From Cucumis sativus (taxonomy: Eukaryota > Streptophyta > Magnoliopsida > Cucurbitales > Cucurbitaceae), in assembly GCF_000004075.3 (NCBI RefSeq), contig NC_026655.2, positions 24,351,489 through 24,415,488 of the forward strand: a DNA stretch of 64,000 nucleotides, read 5' to 3'. How positions within the stretch are numbered: the stretch's first letter is position 1; every line of letters begins with the position of its first letter. The translations under genes were made by a program, and so were the position numbers. Below, in pieces: positions 47,534-59,682 of the stretch. The notes under the pieces are model-generated. The model ran no database searches, had not been told where the DNA came from, and worked only from the letters and a program-made list of their open reading frames with translations.

Positions 47534-48863
47534 TCAACACTTGACTTCCTTCAACCCATAGGCAATATAGATAAAGGTAGGATCAGTTGCCCCTTCTTTA
47601 TAGTATGCAAAAACCATTGTCCCATCATCATGCATCCCTTCACCCACAAAGCTACACCAAAACACAAACAACAACTCTCATCCATTACACACATATACTA
47701 AACGGGTTCATATCGGGTCAATGACAACAACATCAAACATTAAGATTAGTGACTTTAACTTACAATTGGAGGTCATCAATCTTCGAAATGAGAAACTTGG
47801 TTGCCTCTGGAATATGTTTCCTGAACAACTCTTGCTTTTCTTCGTCTAGTTTAGGAGTTAGCAATTTGATGTACCTTTTCATGTATGTGATGAATTGCTT
47901 CTTGTCGAACGAAGGTTGTTCCTGCCAATTATACCCAACCACTTCTCTTAGTGATTTTGAAGAAAAACTATAAAGGTTTAGAGAATTAAAATGACTAATA
48001 ATTCCTTCACCTGAAGTCTAAATGTGTCGACAATATCAACAACCTTGACAGCTTGATCATCTACACCTTCATCCTCATCGGCACCTTCCGCAGACGGGTT
48101 TGCCCCGATGTCTACGTCGATCGCCCCTTGTACAACCCACTGTCATCCAAATGCCCAAAAAAACAAGCCAAATTAGAACCCCAGAGAGAATTGGATTAAT
48201 TTATTCATCTTGGGATGAGGCAAAAAGGAAAAAAGAAAAAAGCTACAGTTACCTTTCCTTCCACTTCCCACAACATCCCATTCTCGATTTCATTGTATGG
48301 GAAAGAGTCCGAAAGAAGTTCATCACCTGAAAAGTTCGTTCGAAAAATCTAATTGATATATGAGTGTTCTAAGAAAATAATAATTAAAAACTAAAAGCCT
48401 TTATCCTAATGAATTGGTTTTCATAATACAAAGAAGTCTACTTTCTAGCAATATGTTTCTATCTTTTTGAACTAAATACTCTACCATTCTTACCTAAATT
48501 CTAAAACGAGAAACCAAAGTCATGTTTAGTAAATACAACCCTTCCCATTGCTTTGTTTCATTTTGCTTTCTATTGATGTTATAACAAAAACAAAACTAAG
48601 TTAATGCTTTTAAACCCAAAGCTAAAATCTGAAATCTAAGAAATTTTCAAAAGCCTATTTCGACATAATTAAAAAGTATGTATGAAAACAAGTGGTAGAA
48701 ACTGCAGAAAACGAACAAAAGAATCAAATAATTGTCAAAAGAAATCCATTGGAGTTCATTTTAATTAAAAACAAAAACAGAGAGAACATAAGTGGTTTTA
48801 GAAGAAGAAAAAAAAACAAAGTAAATGAGTGTCACCTGTTAGAAGGTCTTGGTAGAGAAGCAT
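47534..48863 (-). CDS. TCTP: Translationally controlled tumour protein homologue
   Basis: Five minus-strand exons (48836-48863, 48253-48326, 48011-48139, 47764-47921, 47534-47651) join to 168 residues, the normal plant length. It starts [19 protein letters not shown], carries the TCTP1 signature region ([14 protein letters not shown], then [18 protein letters not shown]) and the second signature near [17 protein letters not shown], and ends LKEVKC. TCTP is a cytosolic Ca2+- and microtubule-binding growth regulator of the TOR and cell-cycle network, and its mRNA can move in phloem. The exon 4 donor sits inside TTG-TAA, so retention of intron 4 would stop translation at residue 130. Promoter and leader lie just above 48864 on this strand. 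Confidence 0.96.
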
Positions 48864-49583
48864 GGCTGTGGCTGCAAAAGAGAATTGAAAAATATGAAGA
48901 AAACAATTCAAAGAAGAAGGAAGATTTGCGTTAAGAGAACGCTATAAGCTCTCACTATTTATACCACAATTCAATTCAAATCCGAATACGATTAGGATTC
49001 TCATTTACGATTTTCTCTAATTACCAAATTACCCTCCACCTTTATTTTCTAATTTCTTTTTCTTTTTAAAATAATAATTTTGTTCTTTCACTTTTATTCC
49101 TTTTTTAAATTTTACGTTATTTTATTTTTCTTTTACTTAATTAATTAATGTTTTTCATTTATAATTCAATTTTTTTTAAGAAAACAAATAATTCACAAGA
49201 AAGAAAATTATACCTTTAAAACACGTGTATTAGAAAGTAAGTGTATTACATGTTCATAATTTTTTAAAACAAAATTCTAAAAAACAACTTATTGTTTTTA
49301 CAAATGAGTCACTCTGTAAAGATTTCAAAAATAAATTTTAAAAACAAGTATATGTCAAACACGTTTTATTTATCTATTTTTCTTCGTTCTTAAAACATAC
49401 GAAAATGAATTATAAACTATATGTATATATATTATTTGGTGGCTGCCAAGATGAGAATCAATGCATATAGGCATATTCTGTCTCTATAAAAAGGATGAAA
49501 GTGGAATAAAAAAATTATTGACTTGTTCACCGCCAACATTGACCAACATGCTTATATATATATATATGTATGTATGTATGTAA

Positions 49584-49615
<32 letters not shown>

Positions 49616-52600
49616 AGAAAAATTACTATTTTTTTTAAAAAAAGAAGTGAGGTGACATTGAATAAAATTGGTTTTTAGAAAAAGAACCTAAAAAATTATT
49701 TGAAGTTGTTGTTCTTAGTTGTAGGGTTTGATTGATGTTAGATTGTGGATGTGTGGAGATGATGCTCCATTAATTTAATTGATTGTGTTTTTTATTAAAT
49801 TTTATCTCATGTTAATGCTTCTTGAATTGAATTGATCAATATAAATGATTTCTTTTACCAATATTTGCCAATAAAATTAATTGCTCATATTAGTTTGTTT
49901 ATTTTGATTGGTAGTTCTAATTATTATATTTCTAATAGACCCATTACCTAAAAAGGATGCTTTAAAATGTCTTTGTTAATTTCTTGTTTTTATTGATCAA
50001 ATTGAATTTATTTGGATAATGGAATTCTTATTTAATTACTTATTAACAAACAAAAAAAAAGGTTTACTAATTTGTTTAATTGAACTCGTAAGAAGTTTAA
50101 ACAAAACTTTTTTATAATTATTGTCATACTAATCTTACAAAAACAAAGCATTCCTTTCTAAGCAAGAAAGCATATTTTGGAGCCTAACTTTTTGACTTCT
50201 TGTTTCTCTATGGGCTGCATGTATTGAACTCATCTCAAACAACAATACAACACAAAAATGGTTACAAATAATTACTCACATTGATCATAAAATAAGTTGT
50301 AAATTGTAATAATGATGATATGAATGACAAATATGTATATATATATATATAAGGGTATAATGTTGTTCAACCAAAATCCCCACACTTATAAGGAGAGAGT
50401 GACTCACACATACAATAGATTAAGGGTAAGAAGGAAGAATGGAATAAATTACACTCTTAACCATATTGGTTTGTAAAGTACTTTTTATATACACACATTA
50501 TCTAAGGTGATATAACATATAAATACCTAATTGAGACTTTAATTTGATCATGCCCACCCCATTGTTATAGGAATAATTTCACAAAAAAAATTAGAAAACA
50601 ATACATAAGCTTATGGAACAAATGTCATCCACCACACATAGTTAATTATACCAATTCTACGTGCGATAATGTGTGAACAATTAAAGATAAACACAACCAG
50701 TTTGGTAACCTAAGTTTTGATGATACAATATGTCCAGAAAAAGATACTTTTACCTAGTATATGAAAAGTCAAGCAATTATAACGTTGTGCTACTTAATCT
50801 TTCAATATATAAGACAAATATAGTGATGTGCACAAAGTTTGACTCAAGTAAATGAACACTTAGGTGTGAGACATTCTTTTAAATTAAAGACTTAAGCTTC
50901 CTCTAAGCGTGAGTATATTAGTAAGCTAAGCAATCACTCAAGCTCCTTCCAACTGTGAGGAGACTACTCTCTCTAAACCATACTTTTTCCGCTTCTTGTG
51001 AATATTATCATTGTTTAGTACTTGATGAACTTTAAGACTCTCCTTTGTTAGAGAATCCATTCTCAAGTGATGATATCTCGAGCTTCGTCCCCTTAAAACC
51101 AAGACAACTTTCACACAAAAGTAAGCTTCAACGAACAACAATCTAGAGCACACAACTTCAAGATCTAACAAACACAATAGCCCTAGCAAAATTTGCCTCC
51201 TACATTTTAAATAAGCACGGCGGAAAAATGAAAGAAATCCTGTTTGGCGGTGACTTGAGTCCCTAGACCTATACTTAATCCGATGTACTTTGTGGTATAT
51301 GGACAAATGCAAACTAAACAATAGTATGTGAGTTACAATTAGAAAATATATGTACTGATGTATGCATGTTATTGCTTTCCTACATGAATCATAAGCAATC
51401 AGGATAGAGGAGGAGAGTCTATTCTGTGATGATCATCTGAATCCATCCAACTCTCTTCATACAAAAAGGTTCTCTCAACCAATGGAATATGCTTGAGATG
51501 AGGAAAAAAGTGTTCTCTTTATTCTTTTACTCTTCTTTTCTTTAATTTACATGCAGTGGGCACCTGCAGTTTCCCATCCCATCCTTGAATTTGTATCGTA
51601 CGTCGGTAAAGTAAATAACTGAGAGATTTCCTCTTATTAGTTTCCGAGCTGCATGCTGTGATCGAAGTGGGTTTGTTTTTTTTATATACATAGATGAGCT
51701 TTCATGTGTAATATATTTGTTTAAATTCTAGGTGGTTTAGCAATTAGTGTTATAAAATTGACAAATAAAAAACAAAGAAAACACGTAAAAGTTATATATA
51801 TTGAATACATTTCAACAATTAGATTACCACCAAGAAAGAGATTAAAGAAGTATTGAAAAAGAGCTTAGAGAAATTGCATAATTGAAGAATTGAATATTAT
51901 TCAAGATTATACATGTTTACTGTAATGCATAATTTAATATTGTATACTAATAATTAAAATAAAAGATTTACAAACAACTAATAACGTACTATACTTTGAG
52001 ACAAATTATTCCAAACATGATAATTATTGAGGATTATTATCAACCCAACCAAACTCAATCATAAACCACCAAACACACATTGGTAAATCAAATTTAGAAA
52101 CTTTTTTAAGTCATCCAAAAAATTAAAATTTGCAAATTTTTATTCTCTTTTTTCCTAATTAAGGTCAAACAATTCCTTTCCAAAAGGAAAACAAAATTAT
52201 ATGTATATTTCTTTTCCCTTTTATGAATAGTTGATATTTATTGTAATATATATTCAAAATTTAATTATTTATATTAAGGCATCTAAGTAGAGGAGACATT
52301 TGGTTTGACTAAGTCAGATTTGAAGTAAAATGTAAGTATGAGGTAAAGTGATAGTTTTGGTAGAATTTAAAGATAGGAAAAAGAATAGAAAAGTTATTAA
52401 AAGGTGTAATAAGATGATGAGGTTAAAAATTGAGAGTTGAAAGAAACGAAAAACCAACCCATTGGTTCTATCCCACACAATTAGAATTGAATTAACTAAA
52501 AGAAAGAGAGAGAGATGAAAACTGCCTTAAAAGAAACCAAAATCTCTCTCTTTCTTTGATGTTTGTATGAATTTTGAGGGAGCGGTTGATTAGAGATATT

Positions 52601-52650
52601 ATTCTCCATACCAATAACCAATCCAACGGTCCAGAATTTAGATAAAATAT
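48864..52650. other. Long AT-rich intergenic region
   Basis: About 3.8 kb without a supported gene. 48864-49060 will hold the TCTP promoter and leader. Microsatellites lie at 49553-49616 and 50334-50351. The stretch 50880-51330 is less AT-rich and has a 127-codon minus-strand frame of unknown nature (see findings). The last 150 bases are the RING gene promoter. Confidence 0.55.
49553..49616. repeat. Compound (TA)n-(TGTA)n-(TATATG)n microsatellite
   Basis: A run of TA, then TGTA units, then several tatatg units. It is a typical hypervariable plant SSR. Confidence 0.9.
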
Positions 52651-52770
52651 ACAGTGGGTTTCGTTTTTTCTCTTCCCCATCCCCAAATCCTTCTTCCCTT
52701 TTTTTATGTATCTTTGTCTGAAGGGGAAGAGGAAAAAAAAAGAAAAAAAAGAAAAGGAAAGGAAAAACCC

Positions 52771-52773
<3 letters not shown>

Positions 52774-52810
<37 letters not shown>
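52774..52810. repeat. (CT)n microsatellite in the 5' UTR/promoter of the RING gene
   Basis: About 18 CT dinucleotides, some 225-260 bases before the ATG at 53035. CT/GA tracts are common in plant core promoters and leaders. It causes spurious long frames of alternating Arg-Glu or Ser-Leu on both strands, which are not genes. Confidence 0.9.
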
Positions 52811-52813
<3 letters not shown>

Positions 52814-53034
52814 TCTTTGTTCTTCAGAAATTCTCTCTTGGTTGTTCACCCCCCTTGTTTTCTCTTTGCTTTTCATTAAAGGAACACCCTTTTATTTACC
52901 CTTTTTCCACTTCGTTTCCTTCACCAATTCCCCCCTTCTCAACACCAACTTCATTTAATTTCCTGTTTCTGGGAACCATTCTTTTGTTCTTCAATTTCTG
53001 GATTAGGGTTTTTAGATTTGTGATTTTTGCTTAC

Positions 53035-56000
53035 ATGGGGTTGGGCAACGACGACGATGCGGTGGCTGAAGATGGTGATTATGGCGATGCTGGATGTGCT
53101 GCCGGTGGTGGGAAGTCTTTTGGTTCTGTTCCTTGCTCGATCTGTCTTGATGTTGTTGCTGATTCTGGGGATAGATCTTGGGCTAAGCTTCAATGTGGCC
53201 ATCAGTTTCATCTTGGTTAGTTTTCAACTTCTAATCCTAGTTTTCAAAAGAACTTCCTTTTTTTTTTTTTTTTTTTTGCTCTTCTATCTGATTTGATTAG
53301 ATTTGTGTATTGTGCGCTTCTATTTTGTTGGGATTTCATGTTGGATTTTGGGTTCGTGTGATTTTAGATCTGTTGTCCTTTTTTTTTTTTTTCTCTTCAT
53401 AGTTGTTTGTGTGTGTGTTTTTTTAAAAAAAGTTACAATTGGCCTCGTCTGAAAAGGAGATGTTTACAGAATTTGGTTTTTTGAGTTAGTTGTTGATTTT
53501 GTTTCTTTTGTTATCTTAGATTGTATTGGTTCAGCATTCAACATTAAGGGGGCAATGCAATGTCCCAATTGCCGGAAGGTTGAAAAAGGTCAATGGCTTT
53601 ATGCTAATGGATGTAGGTCATTTCCAGATTTTAATATGGATGATTGGACACACGAGGAAGATCTTTATGATCTAAGTTACTCGGAAATGGTAAGCAATTA
53701 TTGTTTATTGATTGGTATGTGTTTCGTTGTGTGTGTGTTGATGGTAATTCTCGATCAATGGGGCATCAAGTGAAGAAAAAGTAGAAGTTAGATTAACCAG
53801 GAAGTAAGAATTTTGAAAAATATTTCCTTTCACTTTGAAAAATGTTCTTCAACAATTTTAGGGATTGCATTTTAAAAATTGATTAAAGTCGTTGTTGCAA
53901 ATTGAAAACTGATTTTAGGTTACTTGCAATCTTCAAGAAGGATTTTGTTTCAAGTTTGTTGCATTCTTTTGTTAAAGTTTGTTCTTACAATGTGAGTCTG
54001 TTTCTTTCTTTTTTCTCTTTTACCACTTTATTAGACAAAACTAAACCCTTTTTCTTCTGAATTATGTGTGAGTCCACAAGTGATGCTATGTTTTCTATTA
54101 ACAAATAAAACTATTTTTTCTTCTTTCATTGTGCTTTAACAACTTCACAAGTGCATTTATATACCTTTGCGACACCAAATATATGTAGCATTGAATTACA
54201 CCAAGAATGAGAAAAGAGAGAATCTATTCTGGTGTGGTGTCGTGTCCTTTTGTATCTCGTGTCTTTACTACTCTAATCGATAAAACATTTAATAACTTCC
54301 AACTCTATCATATAATTTTTTTTTTCAATTGATGAATTTGTTTTTGTGATAAAGCACATTCCACCTCTGGTAAACAAGATGATTTTGTCATCTCTTTTGT
54401 ATCTGTAACATATCTGAACATTTCTTAGGTTCAAGTGTACCACTATGCCAATTTTGAGAAGGCATTGGGAAGAATTTGAAAACTAGATTGTCTAGGGAAT
54501 CAAAAAAAGGTTTTTATAATTATGAATACTAGTTCAATACAACCACTACAAAACTATTTAACATTGACTAGGAAGTAAGGAATTATCCCAAATTTGTAAG
54601 TGGGAATTATGAAGAAAGAAAGGTTCTTTGCTTATTCCCTTTGGGAGAATTAATTCTAACGATTTGATTTAGAGATCTTTAGCTGTCATATTTGGTTCCT
54701 AAATGTGTGTGTTTTTTTTAAAATTTTTTGGACAAAAAAGCACATGAAACCTACCCATTTGTTATGGTGGTGCTTACTGCTCATATACTACTTGACTTTT
54801 AAGATTCCATTGGTTTTCGACTTTTTTGCGTCACACCAATCTGAGCATAGCTCAAGTGATTTAAGACATACACTCTTGACCATAGGTGCGATTGTGTTAA
54901 TGGTTCGAAATTTTGAATTCCCCAATCCTCAACTTGTTGTATTAGAGGGGAAAAAGGAATTCTTGCAAGTTGCAAGCTGATCAAGGAAATTCTCCTAATC
55001 CTTTTTTTAGTTGTACATGTAAGATCTTATTCATATATAATTTTGTGGGGCACATGATTTGGAAGAAAGAGGATTTTTTTGAGCATTAAGGGGTCTTGGG
55101 CGGTGTACGTTTGGGAGTCATACCACTTCAATGCTTCTTTTGAGACCATATTTGGGTTCTTTAAATTTTTTTAATACCAAAAATTTGGCTCCTTTTTCAA
55201 GCTCTTATTGTTTTTTGGTCTTTTTATTACTCATTATTGTTCTTCTTTTCTTTTCTGTTTTGTAAGTTTTATTATTTAAAAAGTCTACTGAGTGAGTAAA
55301 TTATTTCCCTTTCTTTTTTTTTAATTGATTTAAAATGTGCTCAAGGCTGATTAAACCACATGCTCAACTTCTGTATGCACTAACTCACGTTTAAATGCTG
55401 GGTTTGGTAATATTAAATCTTTTATGCTAAAGTTTAGTTGCAATTTCATTTACTGCAGGCCTTCGGAGTTCAATGGTGTCCTTTTGGCAGCTTAGCTCGA
55501 CTTCCTTCTTCATTTGAGTAAGTTCTGATTTACCAATTGTACATCAAGAATTTATGGCAGCTTAGCTCGACTTCCTTCTTCATTTCAGGCCTTCTTTCTT
55601 GGTTCTATTTCTGTTCTCTAAATAGATTATGTATTGTGCTTCAATACTTATGAGTAGGTCATATGATTCCTATCAGATCTTTACCTCCTGAGTTTGGAGT
55701 CTGAAGACAATTCTTTTGCAATGTAAGATGTGAGGAGTGGGAGAAGACACGTTGCTTCCTTCTATATTCTTAGGAACCCGTATGAGTTTTGGAACCTCTG
55801 CTCTAGATGGAGGAGGGAGGGCTTGATGAGGAAGCACCCCAAGCAATACCATTCCATATTGCCTTCCAATCTCAAAATCTCTTACAAATTTCTTCTGTTC
55901 AGAAAATTTTCTTGAAGGTGGCATTAATGGAAATATATCACAGGTCATTGGCCTACGAGTTAAATATGTTGTACTGAGATGGGGAAGTACAGATTCATCT

Positions 56001-58296
56001 TGAAGCTTTGAGGCAGTTTCCACAGAATATGCAAGGAGAATTTTAAAGAAAGATAATGCCTATTCTTACAATCTAATTATGTATCACTGATTTTGCACCA
56101 GTTCAGTTGAAGGGAACAATTTGGAAATCTAGGACTCTAGCATTACCATCAAGACCGCCACCTTTAAGAATAGTCCATGGTTGTAGAACTTAGATGTACT
56201 TTTTCCTTATTCAAGGACAGCTCTTTACGAGTACACCAGTGCCGCCTAAAGTCTTCAGAGACAGAGTTCTCCCAAAAGGCCCTCAAGTTTTGAAGAACTT
56301 AGTCTCTTCTATCCTTTATTAGGCAAGGACGCCACTCATCCTGGAGCTTCTGCTTATCTTCAGCTATTCTTATACAGAGACAAAGAGAAGCTGGTGCTTG
56401 CTAGTACCAACTTAAAAGAGAAAATTAATGGCTATAAAACCCAGTTGTTTCCCAACTGAGTCATGAAGCTGTTGGTTGGATTGTTGTAGAATCAGTGGTT
56501 CTTAACTTAAGAAATGACTGAACTTGAAAGTTCGTTACTGGAAGGTGAGGGAATCACTCACCGGGGCTACTCCTTTGGTAGCTCGCCATTGGTCAGCGCC
56601 CATATAACATGCTACTAGTCCTTGTTTGAGGCTTTCCCTTCCTCTGGTGGTGGTCTCTTCTGTGCCTGGTTCCGCCCTTGCCAACTTTGAGTGATAACAA
56701 CCAGGAGATTCACATGTGCATATATGTATAAAGTTCCATTATAGGCTGTTATATGTGTTGCCTTCTGGCAGAAATTCACTACAGCTCTTCTGTTGTTGAA
56801 ATTAGAAAATTATTCTCTTGAGTTAACCTTGTGAATGATGGAACTCTCTTGCCTTTTTTTTTTTTTTTTTTTTTTACTGTTTTGAAGTACAGAATTTTCC
56901 TTCTCAATGATTTGAATTTTTTTCATTTTCAACTTTTCCAGGGACGGTGACTTTTCCTCAACTGCCTGTAAGATTTCCCTTCCCCAACAATTGTTGGTCC
57001 ATTTTTTAGCTTCAGTTTGGGGAAGCAACCAAATTTGACTGGGTAAATAATATTGTCGTGCAGATCATGACCTTTTGGGACAACATGCTATTTTCGCGGA
57101 GCATACAGCAGTATCATCTGCAACTCATCCTTGCCCGTATATTGCTTACTTCGGACCTATTCATCCCTCATCATCAAGTTCAAGTGCTTCTGAAGCTTCT
57201 AATTTCAGTGGTCATTGGAATGGCCCATCAGTTCCCAGTGAAATACCATCTTCTTATGCCTTTCCTGCAGTGGATCTTCATTATCAAAATTGGGAGCACC
57301 ATTCACCACCCTTTTCCACAACAAACAATCGTGTTCCTGGTGCTGATCAGCCATCAGTGCCATCCGTTGCCCAAAGACCTGCTACTAGGGTCGGTTCTGA
57401 GCTACCAAGATCTGGGAGTGTATTGCATCCCTTCCTCGTTGGTCATAGGTATGTGACACAAGTGTATGCAACCACTTAAATTTCTTAGTCTAGCAATTAA
57501 TAAATAAGATGCAGCATTGCCTTGCCTAGTTGTGGAGTCACTTCCCCTACCTTGTGAAGAAAAGGTCCCTCCCTTTTCTGGGTTGTGGGCAAGGAGCCCC
57601 AACACTGTGGTTCAGAATCGTGTGTGTTCCACTTTATTGTTTTCATGTTGTAAGAGTAGGACTTAGCATTCTACTTTACTCCATACAAGCTTTTAATTAT
57701 CTCAAATATCAAGTGATGGTCTCTTTGCTTTCTCTCAAACAGAGAGAAACCATGTATTTGATGTGAAACCGCTTCACCTTTGAAATTATGGTGGCTTGTG
57801 AACACGATCTTCTTTTGACTCGTGCAGTTCCGGTGCAAGGGTTGGGAGCTCAGTTGCTTCCTCAATGATTCCTCCCTATCCTGGCAGCAATGCACGTGCT
57901 CGTGACCGAGTTCAAGCTCTTCAAGCATATTATCAACAACAACCTAGCACAACTGGAACCATTCGCACACCTGCAATTTCTGGTGGCAGAAGATCCAGTA
58001 ACCACAGAGGGCTTTCACAAGCACCCATGGCCTCATCATCTGAGCAACCCAGTGGCTTCTATTTCTACTCTTCAGCATCGGCCGGTCGTAGTTTCCAACC
58101 GGAAAACGCCATGCCAAATCGCTTTCATGCATGGGAAAGAGAACACTTGCCTTCTTTTGGGTTGAGTCAGATCGATAGAGATCCAGGCTGGGGAGAGATT
58201 CATCAGGGTGCAAGTGTTTCTGATCCAAACATCAGGTCCAGCAGCTTTCGTCAAAGGCACGGTTCAGAGAGAACATCGTCGCAAAACTGGTCATAG
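53035..58296 (+). CDS. RING-H2 finger E3 ubiquitin ligase-like protein (RFI2-like)
   Basis: Exons 53035-53215, 53520-53689, 55459-55517, 56942-56967, 57064-57448 and 57828-58296 join to 429 residues. A C3H2C3 RING is complete: Cys34, Cys37, Cys54, His56, His59, Cys62, Cys75, Cys78. It is followed by a conserved block (GQWLYANGCRSFPDFNMDDW) typical of the plant RFI2/IPI1-like group and then a long Ser/Pro/Gln-rich region expected to be disordered. RINGs of this kind transfer ubiquitin from an E2; RFI2 itself acts in light signalling and flowering, but whether this gene does is unknown. Introns 2 and 3 are long (1.77 and 1.42 kb). Exon 4 is just 26 bases. The tail of exon 3 is duplicated in intron 3. 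Confidence 0.92.
55486..55585 (+). repeat. 30-bp duplication of the exon 3 end
   Basis: Bases 55486-55515, the end of RING-gene exon 3 (ggcagcttagctcgacttcc and the next ten), recur exactly at 55556-55585 in the following intron, 70 bases downstream. The second copy is followed by 'caggccttc', which resembles the acceptor and start of exon 3 itself. Confidence 0.9.
55600..56930. other. Rest of RING-gene intron 3
   Basis: About 1.3 kb of moderately GC-rich intron. A 116-codon minus-strand frame (55673-56023) and fragments of open sequence exist on both strands, but no domain is recognised. It may be an old repeat. A long T-run lies at about 56856-56876. Confidence 0.4.
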
Positions 58297-59682
58297 ACCA
58301 CATCCATCATTTACTTATCGTTTTATGGTGAAGAAAAAAACTATCACTATTGATGACTCCGAAACTGAAATTTATGTAATGATTGAAATGATATGTAATG
58401 GCTGAGTCTTTGATGTGTCGATAGACTCTAAATGCTGTGAGAGCAGCCGATAAAAAAAAACGCTCGTTTCGGGCTGCCTGGTTAGTGTGATGATGGACTT
58501 TCTTGAGTTTATCTGCCCCTGGAGATCATAGAATAACCTTATGAATTGGATGGGAAAGCTGAGATTTGTATGTCACATACTTGTTCCATCCAATCCATAT
58601 GATGTTCGGACTTATTTGAGAGCCTCCAGAGGGTCAGATTATTAAATTTGGTAAATGTATTCTTGCAGTGATAGTTGAAAATACAGTGTTTATTTGTAAA
58701 CAATGAAATGTGTTGATTTCAGTAATGTTATGAGCAGGGCCAGCCTATGGTTTTGGATTCAAATTTATATTATGAACACATACAATTTAGTTCTCTTATG
58801 TCTCTCTTTTTTGAAAACCTTTCGTCTATTTATTGTGAAAATGTATTTGGGAAATATGTGTTGAGAAGTGCCAAATCTGATTTGTCAAAGAATTCGATCC
58901 AAAGAATTTGACCAATTTCATGCTTCGTTTGAAAACTAATCACACTTCATTTTAACCGAGGTCAAAAACAGATATCTTCACAAATTTATAAATATCTTTA
59001 CGTTCCCAATGTGCGATTATTGGCAATTCTCCCCATGTTTTATCACATTAAGTTCATCTAATTTAGAAGTTTAGGGTTTATAAATTTTGTTCACTAACAC
59101 ATACATTTTACAAGAGTGAATCAACTTCGTTGGAAAGTACTAAAAATGACAAATAACACAACACACATCATATCAAATTAGAACATTGACAAGACAAACA
59201 GTGCTATTAATTTATCATTGGCAATGAGACTATTTTATATTTGATAATGTAAGACTTGATAACTGCTTTAAAGAAAAATACATGAAACAAAAACTAGTCA
59301 TCAGAGAATATGTAATAGTAACGAAATATACTCGAAGGTGGAAGAACAGAGAACGTTAAAAGTGAAATAACCGAAGCATGTGTCGACATACAATGCAGCA
59401 ACATGGCTTGGGTTAATAAAGGTCATCCATAACACATTTTACATTAAAAGTGAACCCTCCAAATATACCATTCCCTACTTTTCTCCTACGCTTTTACTGT
59501 TCCATCTGAGAGCAGCCTCACAGCAATGTCCTATTCTGAATATTGGTCCCTGGAATCAACAGATTGGCTTCGGCTTCGATCGGATCTCACCTGCTTATGT
59601 CAAAACTCGGTCAATATTACTTCCTCGTAGAAACTAACAGAAGCCATACGTTATTCATGTTTTGAGGAACATGCAAAGTCTA
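58297..59682. other. Intergenic between convergent RING and SR genes
   Basis: Holds the RING-gene 3' UTR, with an imperfect hairpin at 58443-58477 (gcagccga pairing with tcgggctgc), then AT-rich sequence, then the SR-gene 3' UTR from about 59400. No other feature recognised. Confidence 0.55.

Noticed and set aside
52492-52876. 106- and 126-codon minus-strand frames rich in Arg-Glu
   Set aside because: Produced by the CT microsatellite and surrounding purine tracts upstream of the RING gene; no protein-like composition otherwise.
52654-53220. 188-codon frame suggesting an upstream extension of the RING protein
   Set aside because: The extension is hydrophobic and low-complexity leader sequence including the CT repeat. 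The Met at 53035 fits the family start (MGLGNDDD).
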